DNA from: Luidia sarsii
Lineage: Eukaryota > Echinodermata > Asteroidea > Paxillosida > Luidiidae
DNA: 64,000 bases
Reading direction: 5' to 3'
Assembly (NCBI GenBank): GCA_949987565.1
Contig: OX465110.1
Location: forward strand, 1,274,233-1,338,232
Shown here: positions 35,536 through 46,370 of the stretch, piece after piece
Layout of the letters: every line of letters begins with the position of its first letter
How positions within the stretch are numbered: the first letter of the stretch is position 1
Program-made: the position numbers and the translations under genes
The notes under the pieces: generated by a model
Databases searched by the model: none
What the model was told of the DNA's origin: nothing
The model's input: only the letters and a program-made list of their open reading frames with translations

Positions 35536-36207
35536 CTAGACTTCCCTCGGACCATGCACATACATACATTGTACAATTGTAGCCTAGATAATTTAAGTGT
35601 AGGCTGCAGTTTCCCTAATTCTTTTCTTAAGTTATTGTAACTTTCCTTCGCATTGATATGACATTTCCTATGTTGAATTTGTACAATTGTAGATAAAAAT
35701 ACTTATTTCAGATTTTCACAAGTTCTTAAAAAGACTTAACTTCTCACACTTGTTTACTGTAGAGTAGAGTCACTGATTTAATTACCTTATCAAACTCTGC
35801 CTACTTAATCCTGTTAAGTTAGCTGGCTCACTTTCAGATCTCTGTTAGACTCATTATGGGATTAGCCAAATCTGGGCAATAGTCACCTCATTACTGCATT
35901 ATCTGCCTAACTGATTACTGCCTAGTGCCTAATCAGTTCCTCGGTCAAAGGATTAATTCTGCAAAGCCTGAACTAAAGGAAGACCATAGAGATGAAAGAC
36001 TTGCACAGCTTTTAAGAACAAACTCAGGATGCCTTTGGTACAGTAAATGAAAAAATGTTGTCGTCTGTTTTTCATTTTTACTCTTTAGTAAAGATGATCA
36101 GTGACAATGTTTGGCTTTTTTGTTTCAGTTCTTTCTAATACTACGCTGATCTGAGGTGAATATAGCCTTCCGTCTCTAAGCTTCAACATTGTTCACTGTT
36201 ACAAGTG

Positions 36208-36277
36208 ATGGATGCAGTGTTGCCATAGCAACTGTCACCTCAATTTCCATTTCCTGGAACTCCCTCAAAAACAGTAA
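36208..36277 (+). promoter_or_regulatory. Two overlapping uORFs upstream of MCAT
   Basis: uORF1 (36208-36228) encodes six residues. uORF2 (36212-36277) encodes 21 residues, and its TAA ends one base before the MCAT ATG (TAAAATGG). Both would depress or couple MCAT translation if this sequence is in the leader. It mirrors the uORF at the syntrophin start. Confidence 0.5.
36219..36232. promoter_or_regulatory. Perfect RFX X-box GTTGCCATAGCAAC
   Basis: A full 6+2+6 X-box: half-sites GTTGCC and AGCAAC separated by AT, an exact fit to the RFX consensus. It sits 47-60 bp upstream of the MCAT start codon. RFX factors typically regulate ciliary genes; binding here is inferred from sequence only. Confidence 0.55.
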
Positions 36278-36278
36278 A

Positions 36279-39200
36279 ATGGTGACAGCCTTGCTGGTTG
36301 CCTCGCCGACGATGACAGGGTTGGCCGTTTGGGGACTGCAGAGGGCGCTAGTCAGTGGTGTGTTCGCCGCAGCGAAGCCGTCGACTTTGAGGAACTCGCT
36401 CCCAAAACTGAGTCCCGCGAAGAGCTTGAGTCTCACCAACTCGCCCCTGGGGAATGGATTCCACACGATGCGGCCGCTGCCCATTCTGAGGTCAAGACTT
36501 TGCCCCGTCGGGCTCGGACGTCGGACAGTGATTGGGCTCAGGCCAGGAGGATGTCTCCATCTCCACGGAAGACACCTGTCATCAAGAGATAAAGATGGAA
36601 AGAGCGATGGGGAGTGCTCCTCAGATGAAGAAGACAACGAGTTTCGAGGTGAGGACCTCTTAAAATGGTTCTTAAAATTTTGGGAGAATTGAAAAGTGGC
36701 AAAGAAAAACAGTGCCTGGACCGGGACTTGAACCTGAGACCTCTGGTTTTGCATACCAGCGCACTTACCATCTCAGCCATCCATCCCTTAGATGTTGGCC
36801 TTACCAAATAGTCAACTCTCCAGAATGGAGGTCCGGGGGTGCCAGACGGAAGCACTTAAGAAGTAACTGTCACAAACAATCTGGTTGGATACAATTTCTC
36901 TCTCTCCCTCTCTCTTCCTTGCTCCCTCTCCCTCCCTCTCTCCTTCCCTCTTTTTCCCTCTCTCTCTTTCTCCCTCTCTCTCACTCTACCTTCCTCTCTC
37001 TCCCTCTCTCTCCCTCTCTCTCCCTCTCCCTCACTCTACCTTCCTCTCTCTCCCTCTCCCTCACTCTACCTTCCTCTCTCTCCCTCTCCCTCACTCTACC
37101 TTCCTCTCTCTCCCTCTCCCTCACTCTACCTTCCTCTCTCTCCCTCTCCCTCACTCTACCTTCCTCTCTGCTTGTGGCGTGTGCAGGTCACGATGATTAC
37201 GATGCGGCAGCCGGTCGTGAAGCCAGGCTGAAGTCGGCAGAGCGCCTGCAAGGCATGCACCAATTGCTGGAGGATGCCCAGGTCCAGGCGCCCACCCGGG
37301 ATTTTGAGTTTGCCGACATCCCCAAGAGAGTCCAGCGGAGGGACGGCAACGAGGGCGAGCAGGAACCCAACGTGGACCCCCGAGATATGACCATCTTCCT
37401 CTTTCCCGGGCAAGGTATTTCGGCAAAATCGGTGGTCAATTGGATCGGATTCTTAGTACTTCTGCTAGAAAATCTAGTCACACGTCCTGAAAAAAAGCTC
37501 AAGCTGGCTGCTGAATCTGAACCCTCCTTTGGGCTGGACACGTGGAGACGATGGCTTCTTTACTCAATTTGTGTCGGGTCTGAACAAAGTGGGAAATTTT
37601 TCTTGGTAGTTCCTTTAACCAAGTCCCTCTTCAAAATTGAACCATCATCCCATTTGAATTTCAAGTCAAACAGTCAAACAGTTTTTTAAAAATTGGCAAC
37701 GAAAATTTTGACAGGACCGGGCCTTGACCATTCTTAACCACTCTTAACCATCCGAGCTATCCAGCCCTTTACTCAGAGTTCCTAGTGGCCTGACATGGAT
37801 TTTTTTAGTGGCCTGAATGGCCGAGGCACATCGGAGGGTCACTTCTGAGCCTTGCGACCGAAACTGAGCTGTCCCAAAGAGGATGATGTCAGATGCCAAA
37901 TGTAGGCTGGAACAAGCCGTGGAAACATCTTCTGGTTTGCGCTCAAACTTGAAGAATCGTGCATGTAAAAATGACCTTGTTTTTCATACAGTGACTCACA
38001 TAAGAAATGGCTAAAACAGCCTGCCTATTGATAGAATTGTTGGTATCGCATTTTTGGCGGAATTCCGATAAATTGGACCTTTGACATTTCGGTTTTTTTC
38101 CGATCCGTGGTCCCCCAAAAAAACGCTCGCTTGCCAGGACGGAAAATTTCAGACATTTTCATTTTGGGAGAATCTCATCCTTGGTATCGGTTGCTTGGGT
38201 TTCAGGCACTCAGTTTGTCGGCATGGGACGCAGTCTGCTGGAATATCCCAACGTCAGGGAGATGTTCTTCGTGGCATCCGACATCCTCGGCTACGATCTC
38301 TTGGACCTGTGCCTGAACGGCTCAAAGGAGGAACTGGATAAGACTGTGCACAGCCAGCCGGCCATCATGGTCTGCTCGCTGGCCGCTGTGGAGAAACTGA
38401 GAGAGGAACAGCCTAAGGTGGGGCTCGGTGGGATGATGGAGGAGGAAGAGGTGGTGGTGGGTGAGCGGGAGGAGGAGGGAGATGAGGTGAAGGAGGAGGG
38501 AGGGGAATGGGGGGAGGGGGAGTAAGTGATGGCTAAGTTGGAGCAGGAGGAGGAGAAGATGAAGAGGTGGAAGAGGAGGAGGTTGGAGGAGGAAAATATG
38601 GATTAAGTGGAAGAGGAGGTGGAGGAGGAGAATATGGATGAGGTGGAAGAGCAGGTGGAGGAGGAGAAGATGAAGACAAGGAAGAGGTGGAAGAGGAGGA
38701 GGTTGGAGGAGGAGAATATGGATGAGGTGGAAGAGGAGAAGATGAAGAGAAGGACGGTGTGGATGAGGAAAAGGTGGAATAGCAAGAGGTTGGAGGAGGT
38801 GGAAGAGGAGGTAGAGAAGAAAGAGGAGTAGATAAAGAGAAGGAAGAGCCTAGAGGTGGAAGAGGTTGGAGGAGGAGAATATGAAGGTGGAGGAGGAGGA
38901 GGGAGATAAGAGTTCAGAATCTGTTTCCTCTTGTCATTGATATCCCCAGGCCATTGAGAACTGCGTATCGGCAGCGGGTTTCAGCGTGGGGGAGTTGTCA
39001 GCACTGGTCTTCTCTGGCGCCATCACGTTTGAGGACAGTGAGTATTAGTTCAAGGAATCGCAAGGTTCGCAGACTCATTCGTCGCAATTTCTCCTCCTTC
39101 TGATGGTTATGAACAAGCCGACTTATGGATCACCTATATCCACGGCCTCCCTACCGCGATCTGACATACCAAAGTGAGCACCCACACATCCACCCCCCCC

Positions 39201-41159
39201 CCCACCAAGGCCCCTTAGGATTATCCTCCCCAGAGGATTATCTTTCCCCCCTTCCCGCCTCAGCGATCAACGGCATATAAGCGGATCCACCACCAAGTCT
39301 AAGGCATTCTCCTGATGACGGCCAGAGCATACTGGTTGAAACGTCGAGTTACCACTCGGGTTCTTTTCAGAACCACACCTCTTCTTTAACCACTTCGCGC
39401 CGGGGGGTTTTTCAGCGCCGATGACCGCCATACGGGGGTTTTTGAACAATGCATCATTTTAAAATCTTCCTAAAACAATCGGAACAATATATTTCTGTGA
39501 AATAAATCAATAAGGGTATACTATGGGTACAAGAGAGTAAAACCTGGCACAATTCGGACGTGGTTGTGGCCTTTGTCAAGAGATTATCCGTTCGAAAAAG
39601 GGCCCTTTGTGCGTCGTCAATGGACCGTAACGGACGTGTGTGTGTGGGTGCGTGTACGCTGCTGACAATCCCTGACCGCAGACTCCAGCCTCCACTCCAG
39701 GCAGTCAAATCTTCGAGTTGGTCGGCCACAAACGAGCGTACAGATTACGGTAAAGAATGTGGGGGGAATTCCAATGCCAGACCGACGACCGTTGGGCTGT
39801 GTGGCATGCAAAGACAATGTCCCCCGCGTGCTTTCAGCTGCAGCGCGGTATCCCTCGATCCTCCACAGTAAAAGTCCCACAATTGCACAATTACTGCTGC
39901 TAATCTTGCAATTCATGTGGCAACGTGCGTCAAAAAGGGTCTTTGTACTGATTCATATTGCTTTGTTCTAAGCTGAAAAGAGTCTTTGTTTAGAATGTGG
40001 ACAATAGTGGTGCCCGGATTCGGAGGGCCCCGTTGCAAAGGCAATCCAATTGACCTCCGGATTCGGAGGTCCCGGCGCGAAGTGGTTAAGAGACCTTATA
40101 CAAGGTGTCACCGCAAACCTTCCGATATTAAGTTTTGAACTTGACCGGCCTTTTTCCTCCCGTCTTTTTCCCGCAGCCATGCGGGTCATCAAGGTCCGCG
40201 CTAAGGCCATGCAGGATGCCTCGGAGCAAGCGGCCAGCGGTCTCCTGTCCGTCATCGGCCGGCCCGGCGTCAGCTTTGACCTGATGTGCCGCGAGGCCAT
40301 GGACTCTTGCCTGCTGGCCGGCGTCCCGGAGCCCGTCTGCAAGATAGCCGCTCACCTCTTCCCCGAGGCCAAGGTGGTGGCCGGACACGCCAAGGTCAGT
40401 TTGGGGTCGGAGGTCAGAGGCGTTACGAACCCGGAATGGTCGTTGATTCTTTGTTACCGACCCCAAATGCTCATTGGGGGTTTCTCCGTATTGTGTAAGA
40501 CATTTGAGGAATGTGCTACCGTACTCTGTGGTTGTGCGTGGGTAAAGCCTTTTCAATTGGCAATTGGCTGAATCTAGATGCCATTAGAGCACTGGCCATG
40601 GATCAAAGTGTTTGGAGAAGCTTTATAGTCGCCTGCTTCGCAGCTGAATGAATGATTGATGAAAGCCTTTTCAAAGGCCAAGCCCACTGTTGTACCGGTT
40701 TCAGTTGGTGCCCTAAGCACATGCCTGAAATCTCACATTCATGGTTGTCCATTCCGATGTCAGGCCTTGGACTACATCCAGGAGATGTCGGGTCACTACA
40801 TGCTGCGGACAGCCCGCCGGGTACCGGTCAGCGGTGCGTTCCACTCCCCGCTCATGCACCCGGCCCGGGAGTCCTTCTACGCCGCGGTGGACGCCATGCC
40901 GGCCGAGGAGCCCATCGTGCCCGTCCACGCCAACGTCAACGGCCAGCGCTTCCGCCACGGCCGCCACATCCGCACCCTCCTGAAACGGCAGCTCCTGGAA
41001 CCGGTCCACTGGCAGCAGACGATCCAGGCCATGTACCAGAGGCACCAGGGTGTCGAATTCCCCAGGACCTATGAGGTGGGGCCGGGCCAGCAACTAGGAA
41101 GCTACTTGAAGCGGAACAACCTGAAAGCATTCCGCTCCTACTCCAAAATCGACGTCTGA
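36279..41159 (+). CDS. MCAT: Malonyl-CoA:ACP acyltransferase, mitochondrial (six coding exons)
   Basis: The enzyme transfers malonyl from CoA to mitochondrial ACP to start type II fatty-acid synthesis (lipoic acid supply). Coding exons: 36279-36648, 37187-37414, 38206-38417, 38950-39037, 40177-40394 and 40764-41159. All have GT-AG borders and consistent phases and total 1512 nt, 503 residues (human is 390). The first ~120 residues are basic, Arg/Leu/Ser-rich and fit a mitochondrial presequence. The catalytic domain begins at FPGQGTQFVGMG (about residue 197). Ser282 in GFSVGE is the nucleophile, Arg307 (RAKAMQ) the predicted malonyl-carboxylate contact, His399 in SGAFH the base; EVGPGQQLG lies near the C-terminus. 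The start is the first ATG in frame after a stop at 36177-36179. Introns carry SINEs, polypyrimidine/polypurine tracts and a 0.7-kb MITE. It is divergent from syntrophin and convergent with TENT4. Confidence 0.95.
36695..36860 (-). mobile_element. tRNA-derived SINE in MCAT intron 1
   Basis: Antisense copy: GGCAAAGAAA, then GGACCGGGACTTGAACCTGA (B box reversed), CATCTCAGCCATCCATCC (A box side), and the GGTCCGGGGGTGCCAGACGG block. It lies just after exon 1. Confidence 0.75.
36893..37165. repeat. Polypyrimidine tract with a 30-bp tandem unit next to an acceptor
   Basis: From about 36985 a 30-bp unit, containing CCCTCACTCTACCTTCCTCT, repeats about six times. It ends 21 bp before the MCAT exon 2 start (37187), so it makes an extended pyrimidine tract at that splice acceptor. 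Confidence 0.92.
37690..37770 (-). mobile_element. SINE fragment in MCAT intron 2
   Basis: GGCAACGAAAATTTTGACAG, then a damaged B box (GGGCCTTGACC) and GAGCTATCCAGCCC (A box side). The middle of the tRNA part has a small duplication (CTTAACCACTCTTAACCA). Confidence 0.65.
38425..38910. repeat. GGA/GAA-rich purine tract in MCAT intron 3
   Basis: A purine-rich tract with recurring GAGGAGGTTGGAGGAGGA and GAATATGGAT words spaced about 120 bp apart. The frame 38607-38831 (Glu/Lys-rich) is a by-product; splicing from 38417 to 38950 removes it. Confidence 0.85.
39387..40089. mobile_element. ~0.7-kb MITE with TTAA ends in MCAT intron 4
   Basis: The left end is TTAACCACTTCGCGCCGGGG; the right end is CCCGGCGCGAAGTGGTTAA. 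The ~18-bp inverted termini flanked by TTAA suggest a piggyBac-like target duplication, although TTAA may simply be the first bases of the TIR. There is no transposase ORF. The interior is GC-richer than its surroundings and includes two nearby GGATTCGGAGG blocks at 40016-40065. Confidence 0.75.
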
Positions 41160-41214
41160 AATGTGTCCACAAAGTAAATACAACAACAAAAATGTTGCAA
41201 ACTGCTCACAGACT

Positions 41215-41395
41215 TAAATAGCCTGCAATACATCGATCTCAAAAGTTAGGGGGCCTGACGTTTCGATCCTAGCAGGACCTTTCTCGAAGGCAAACTGCCT
41301 TCGAGAAAGGTCCTGCTAGGATCGAAAGTGCCTTTGAGAAAGGTCCTGCTTGGATCAATATGTCAGGCCATCAAACTTTTGAGATTTCTGAGATG
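41215..41395. mobile_element. Foldback-family copy with one and a half return arms
   Basis: The outgoing arm GGGCCTGACGTTTCGATCCT, then AGCAGGACCTTTCTCGAAGG, is followed by two successive return arms (CTTCGAGAAAGGTCCTGCTA; CTTTGAGAAAGGTCCTGCTT). So one arm has been duplicated. It lies just past the MCAT stop, possibly in the 3' UTR. Confidence 0.8.
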
Positions 41396-41444
41396 TTTTA
41401 GAAAATTGTGTCATTCTGTCATTCGTCGGAAGTGTATGCATTAT

Positions 41445-41575
41445 CTTCAATAAACAAAGGAAAGGGGGAAAACCTGACAGGGAAATGTGAGACAATTTGT
41501 GAAAGAGGCAAAGAAACTTGGACTGGACCAGGACTTGAACCCAAGACCATTGATTGAACACACCAGTGCTCTATA
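41445..41575 (-). mobile_element. tRNA-derived SINE, truncated in its tRNA part
   Basis: Antisense tail (AAACAAAGGAAAGG), body (GAGGCAAAGAAACTTGG) and B box (CCAGGACTTGAACCCAAGAC). It is truncated before the A box. Confidence 0.65.
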
Positions 41576-41599
41576 TACTTCTTAGTAAAAAGGTTGAAT

Positions 41600-43160
41600 T
41601 TTTTCTAAGAACTTCAGTGGTTATTCACCTGCAATTGAATATTATCAGTACAGATATTGACTGTAATTCATCGCAAGGAATTATGAATACTACTCCTTTT
41701 GCGATATGTACTTTATTCGGAAATATTCAGGGTGGGATGTACCATATGAACAACTCTGTAGATATAACCTTTAAAAACAACCTTTGTCCTTGAATATTAT
41801 TTCATTTCACATCTTTTGGGATTTGTAACTGCTTATTCAGTCAAAACTGCCAGTTCAAATAAATAATGTAATTTTCGCCTTTGGAAACCTTGTATTTATT
41901 CCCTGCGCTACCTCAACTATTTGCTGCTCATTCAGATTTCAGGACAAAACCTTCATACTAGACTCAGTTGTGAGCAGTTTTCAGTTTCTGTTTTTGGTTG
42001 GCAGTAATTCTAGAATTTGTGGAAGAACTAAGACTATTGATTTGCATGCTTTAGTAAAATACAACATACTGAAAGTGTCGTGGATAAAATTTGATTTTGA
42101 ATCAAGGAGAGTGTACTTCAAACAATGGAAGTGGTTTGTCATCCATCCACAAGGTGTACTTGTGTTACCGTGCCAACCATGTTTATTATTTACCTGTCTC
42201 TTGCCAGATTGTTGCCAAGTGCTAATTCAATCGAAAAAACTACAACCTGAGATTTTTTGGAAGTAACTGCCAAGATTGCAGGATGGTCTTGAATTAATTT
42301 GAAATCACATTTAAGTTAGAAAATCTGTTAAGAATTAGTTAAAAATAAAACCAAATATGATTAAGCTATACGTACTTCCAAACAATTTTAAAATCTTGAT
42401 TTCTTTTTTCAGCCTATTGTAACCAGTTGTGGCTCTGGATTATTTTGTACCCTGATTTTGTAAGCACTGCACACTGCAATTACTGGTCTTCAAATACACT
42501 GTTAAAGCCAAGCTTTTGACAAAAGTGGTCAAAATTTTTTTCTCGTTTAAAGTACCCATGTAATTTCCATCAATTTATTGATTTTGGGGGGTAGAATTTT
42601 TAATAGCTTGTGAAAATTTGAAATGTGTGGCTAAAAAGTTGAAGTTAAATTAAAGCAAATAAAAAACTCACCAAGTGAGGATGCTGCTATGAATAATGAA
42701 ACAGTCTAGTATTTGGCATTTCTAATAAATGATTTATTTTCCCTGTATGGTTGAAATAAAACTTATGAGATTTGGACAAGATCGAGGGTGGTATCTATGA
42801 AGGTTTCTTTTCCTAGTGTGTTCCCGAGAATAAAATTTAATCCAAGAATACCTCGCTGTCTTGATCACACCAGAGACTGAGGAACTTTTAGATCCCTCGG
42901 TCATTTTTTTTAAGGATTACAATTCGTCATAATTTGACCTGTGATGCGTAGGCCATTACAGTTGCAATTGGTTGTGCCCATAGCAACACCATTAGTGCTC
43001 CAAATTTGGAGGTCACCAATGCAACGGATTGCCATCCTCCAGTCCAGCCACAGCTGGTCTATCAGGAGTCATTATTGCCTGTCAGTCAAGAGTAGCGCAA
43101 TATTCCACGCGGGCTCACGAACAACAAACATGGGTGCAAGTGACCAATGAAGTCATTTCC
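41600..43160. other. Convergent intergenic spacer, no recognised gene
   Basis: AT-rich; several AATAAA words (42725-42830). A 98-codon frame at 41970-42266 is not recognisable. 42950-43060 is a GC-balanced unique patch with an X-box half (CCCATAGCAAC) and homeodomain-type ATTA cores. Confidence 0.4.
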
Positions 43161-43163
43161 TGA

Positions 43164-43350
43164 AACGCAGTGGCTGTTGTTACGGCAGTCGTCCGTGTGG
43201 TTCCCTGACTTGATTGTATTCCGTCAGCATTGCAGGCTGGTTGAACCAGTCTATTAGCTGATAGTCTGGTTCCAAGAGCTAAACATCCTGACAAATACTG
43301 TGAAGTCAGGGAACCACACGGACGACTGCCGTAACAACAGCCACTGCGTT
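43164..43350. repeat. Perfect 48-bp inverted repeat with 91-bp loop
   Basis: Arms 43164-43211 and 43303-43350 are exact reverse complements; the arm begins AACGCAGTGGCTGTTGTTAC. The loop contains GGCTGGTTGAACCAGTC, a further small palindrome. No coding capacity. Perfect arms imply recent origin, selection on pairing, or an artefact. Confidence 0.92.
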
Positions 43351-43763
43351 CCTGAAAATCACTCAAGGCCAATAAATTGTGCGAGAGCGAGAGCTTACGC
43401 GACCCAGAGATTCACAGCAGGGGTGCAGGCACCCTTCAGTTTTTAGGGTTTTAACAGAAAAAAATGAGCAGTTTGAGATAACTGTTGGACATAAAAGTTA
43501 AAAAATAATAATAAATAAATACATTAAAGAATAACAAAAAATTAAAATAAAAAATTACGCAATTTCCAGTAATCTGGAAATTTCCGGGAAGTCTTACATC
43601 CCTGAGAAGCACACTGTACAGCCCAGTGCTGTAAAATGTCAACCTTATTTGGGGTAAGACAATGAAGCCAAACCTACATAATAAATGATTTTTACACAAA
43701 CACCAGTGAACAAAATCTGAACAGAAAAGACCACACGGCGTATTGGGGAATCAAATAGAATCC

Positions 43764-43769
43764 TTTATT
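43764..43769 (-). terminator. Candidate TENT4 polyadenylation signal
   Basis: AATAAA on the minus strand (TTTATT on plus) near the point where unique 3'-UTR-like sequence gives way to other intergenic DNA. Other AATAAA words occur within the region, so alternative ends are likely. Confidence 0.3.
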
Positions 43770-46029
43770 TCAAATTTTTGGCAAAAAAAAAACATATTGA
43801 AGGGGGTTGTTTTTATGTTTGGAGTACTTCCCTATTATTTCCACAAAGCACTGGAAATATCAGACAGTTCATTTCCGTAAGTTTCACATTTGCTTTAGTA
43901 TAATTGTGGTTTTGGTTTTCAAAGTTTGTACATACTTAAAATAAAGCCACAAAGTAATACAAAGGAAATATAAGAGGAGATTCACATGCAATAAAATATG
44001 GTAGTTTTTTTTAAATACTTTTTTATTTTGTCTTTTTTTTTAAATAACATTTTTACAGTCCGAATCAAAATAAAATGTGATAAAAAAATTACACTAATGT
44101 AATTTCTGCAATGTTGATTTTGTCTAAGCGATGCAGATAGTGAATCTTGGAGTATTCTTCTTAACCGTTCGACCACTTGTAGGAGAAAGATGCCCACCCA
44201 TCCTAGATATGAGGTTATCATAAGAAGCATCGTAAGAAACTGGGTGGCTAATGTCTTGCCAAAATGACAATCAACAACAAAAAGTAACAAAATGCGAAGG
44301 TTGAGTGCTATCGATACAATTAAAGAGCTGTTTTTGTTGCGTCTTTTGATGCAGTCAAAAAGACTATGCAGAACTACTTCATCATGAATCTCTAAATGAA
44401 CATGTCTTGTTTTAATAAGGGAAGTCTTCACTCATTGGTAATGTGCTAAAGACCTACTGCCAATTCCTTGCAGCTGTTTAAGCATCAAACTTTGCTGAAG
44501 AACACGATTCATAGAACCCACTTGCCTACACCAAGCTTCACTTTCGTTTCATACTTGGTACAGAATAGTGGACTGCAAGTCAAAAGCAATGGACATCACA
44601 CCGCAATGTGGTGCGCGATCCTCAAGACTTTTTCATGCTCAGAAGATGTTCACGCTAAAGCGGCCCGGAGGAATTGACCCGTGACCCTCATGGAGATGAG
44701 ATTGAAATAGTCAAGGAGAACTAAATAACGAGTGTAATTGTAGATATGGTTGACAGGTAACGAGTTGCATTAGTGTAGAAGGCAATTAGTCTTTAGGCAG
44801 AAGAGAGAGCAATGATTAAGAGAGGAGGCATTCCGCTAACGGTCTCTGCCTCTTCATCAACTCTGCCTCACAACCATCCAGAAGACTGGCTAAAATACGG
44901 AGGCGGGAAATATATATATAGAGTCGGCAAAGGGAACTGTGCAATCTACGGGGAGTAGATCTTCTACCCAAGTACAACAGCTCACGCTTTCCCACGGAAA
45001 TGATACCGCCTAAAAATAGGCGCTCAATTTCAAATGACGCATGGTGGCATTTCTGAGAGATAGTCTAGCTTCTTTTTCTTTTTTTTCAGTTTTGCTTTCC
45101 AATCTGTTTTGCCAATGGCTTTGAGGCCAACAAAACAGAAAGTGGGACATCGATTCTTCTCTAGGCCCATACACCAGATCATGGATATGATACATTCACA
45201 TACATTCTACAGAGATCGGGATTGTGATATAGAAACTTGTCATCGTCATCGCTAGACCTCAGACTGCCTCGTCTCAGAGTGTACAAAAAAGCCCCATGGT
45301 TATCAAACGCCCACGTCCCTCCCACCTCCCCTACCCCAAGCCCCGCCCCCAATGGAAAACACATTATCACTCCCTCCCCCCCCCCCCCCCGGTCCCACCC
45401 TCTCCCCGCCCCCACCCCCCCTCCCCCCCCCCTCCGCTGTAAAAATCGGAAAGCATTTCAAAATAGTCCATTAGGAACACGAAAATAATATTCACATATT
45501 TATATTAATTATGTGTCGACTATGTATAATATCATACAGGAGAGACACTGAAGACTGTATATTGTGCACAACGGCCAAGCAACCAAAGAAATATGAACAA
45601 AAGCAAAAGAACATAAAGTGAAAACAAATTCTCTAGAGGCAGTGAAAAAAAAAATCATTTTCCTCTACACATACATAATCATACCCTGCAGGAATAACTC
45701 CAAAACCATCCCCCACAAAAAAAAATAAAAAATAAAAAATCATCAATTTTATGGCAAAAGTCATGAAAGTTTTTTTTTCTTCCAAAAATTCTTTTGATAT
45801 TTTTTTGGTGATTTTAGGTGTTTTTTTTTAAGGGGAGAGGAAATGAAATCTCCCTCAACATGTCAACTACATCTTGAACAATGTCGTTATGTTACAGTAA
45901 GTGAACAGCAACCTTTACATGCAAGTAATTTCTATATAATATTTTTTTTTTGGGTTATTGCTCCAGATGTCAGTGATTTAACTGCCACTGACAAAACCGA
46001 TTCTTTGAGTTTTGAATAAACTGGTTTAT

Positions 46030-46370
46030 TTATTTCTTCAAGAAGGGTTTGCCCAACTCGACTTGCGATTAAACTCTGTGCTCAGTGCTTTGCCCGATTG
46101 CCTGCTGGCAAAAAAAAAAAAAATACGGGCAGCTCGGGCGGGATTCGAGCCCGCGACTCCTGCTATCTAGTGCAGGCGTCTCAACCACTGGCCCATCGGG
46201 CTGGTTGAGATCGAGTAACGGATTCGAATCGGTACCACAGTGGGTGACACATTCGGTCATAGATATAAAACGATTTTGCGTCGAGGAGAATGCACTCCAA
46301 CAAGGTTTTCCCCTGCTTGGTGTGTGATGAAACACAACGCTCAGTATTTTGCCCGATTGCCAGCTGAAAA
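46030..46370. mobile_element. tRNA-Ser-like foldback-family member
   Basis: The arm GGGTTTGCCCAACTCGACTT, then CTCAGTGCTTTGCCCGATTG, leads to an antisense tRNA-like segment (46125-46203). Read on the minus strand this has A box GGGCCAGTGGTTGAGACGC, anticodon-loop-like CTAGATA (AGA at the serine position) and a perfect T arm (GCGGG, CTCGAAT, CCCGC). A second partial terminal arm follows in direct orientation (46300-46370). There is no long variable arm, so it is not a functional tRNA-Ser. Confidence 0.7.

Larger units (their letters stand above)
34448..36207. promoter_or_regulatory. Divergent syntrophin/MCAT intergenic region
   Basis: This 1.8-kb interval between two head-to-head genes should contain both promoters. 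34450-35220 is mostly unique with scattered CpG and no TATA box at an obvious place. The large palindrome and TAGTAC array (35244-35535) and AT-rich sequence (35590-36180) follow. The element at 36120-36127 (GTTTCAG) could be a splice acceptor if MCAT has an upstream noncoding exon. Confidence 0.5.

Noticed and set aside
41970..42266. 98-codon frame as a possible gene between MCAT and TENT4
   Set aside because: No recognisable domain, no convincing splice or promoter context, AT-rich surroundings.
46125..46203. Functional tRNA-Ser gene on the minus strand
   Set aside because: A and B boxes and T arm are good, but there is no long variable arm, no clean acceptor stem, and the unit is embedded in a repeated foldback element.
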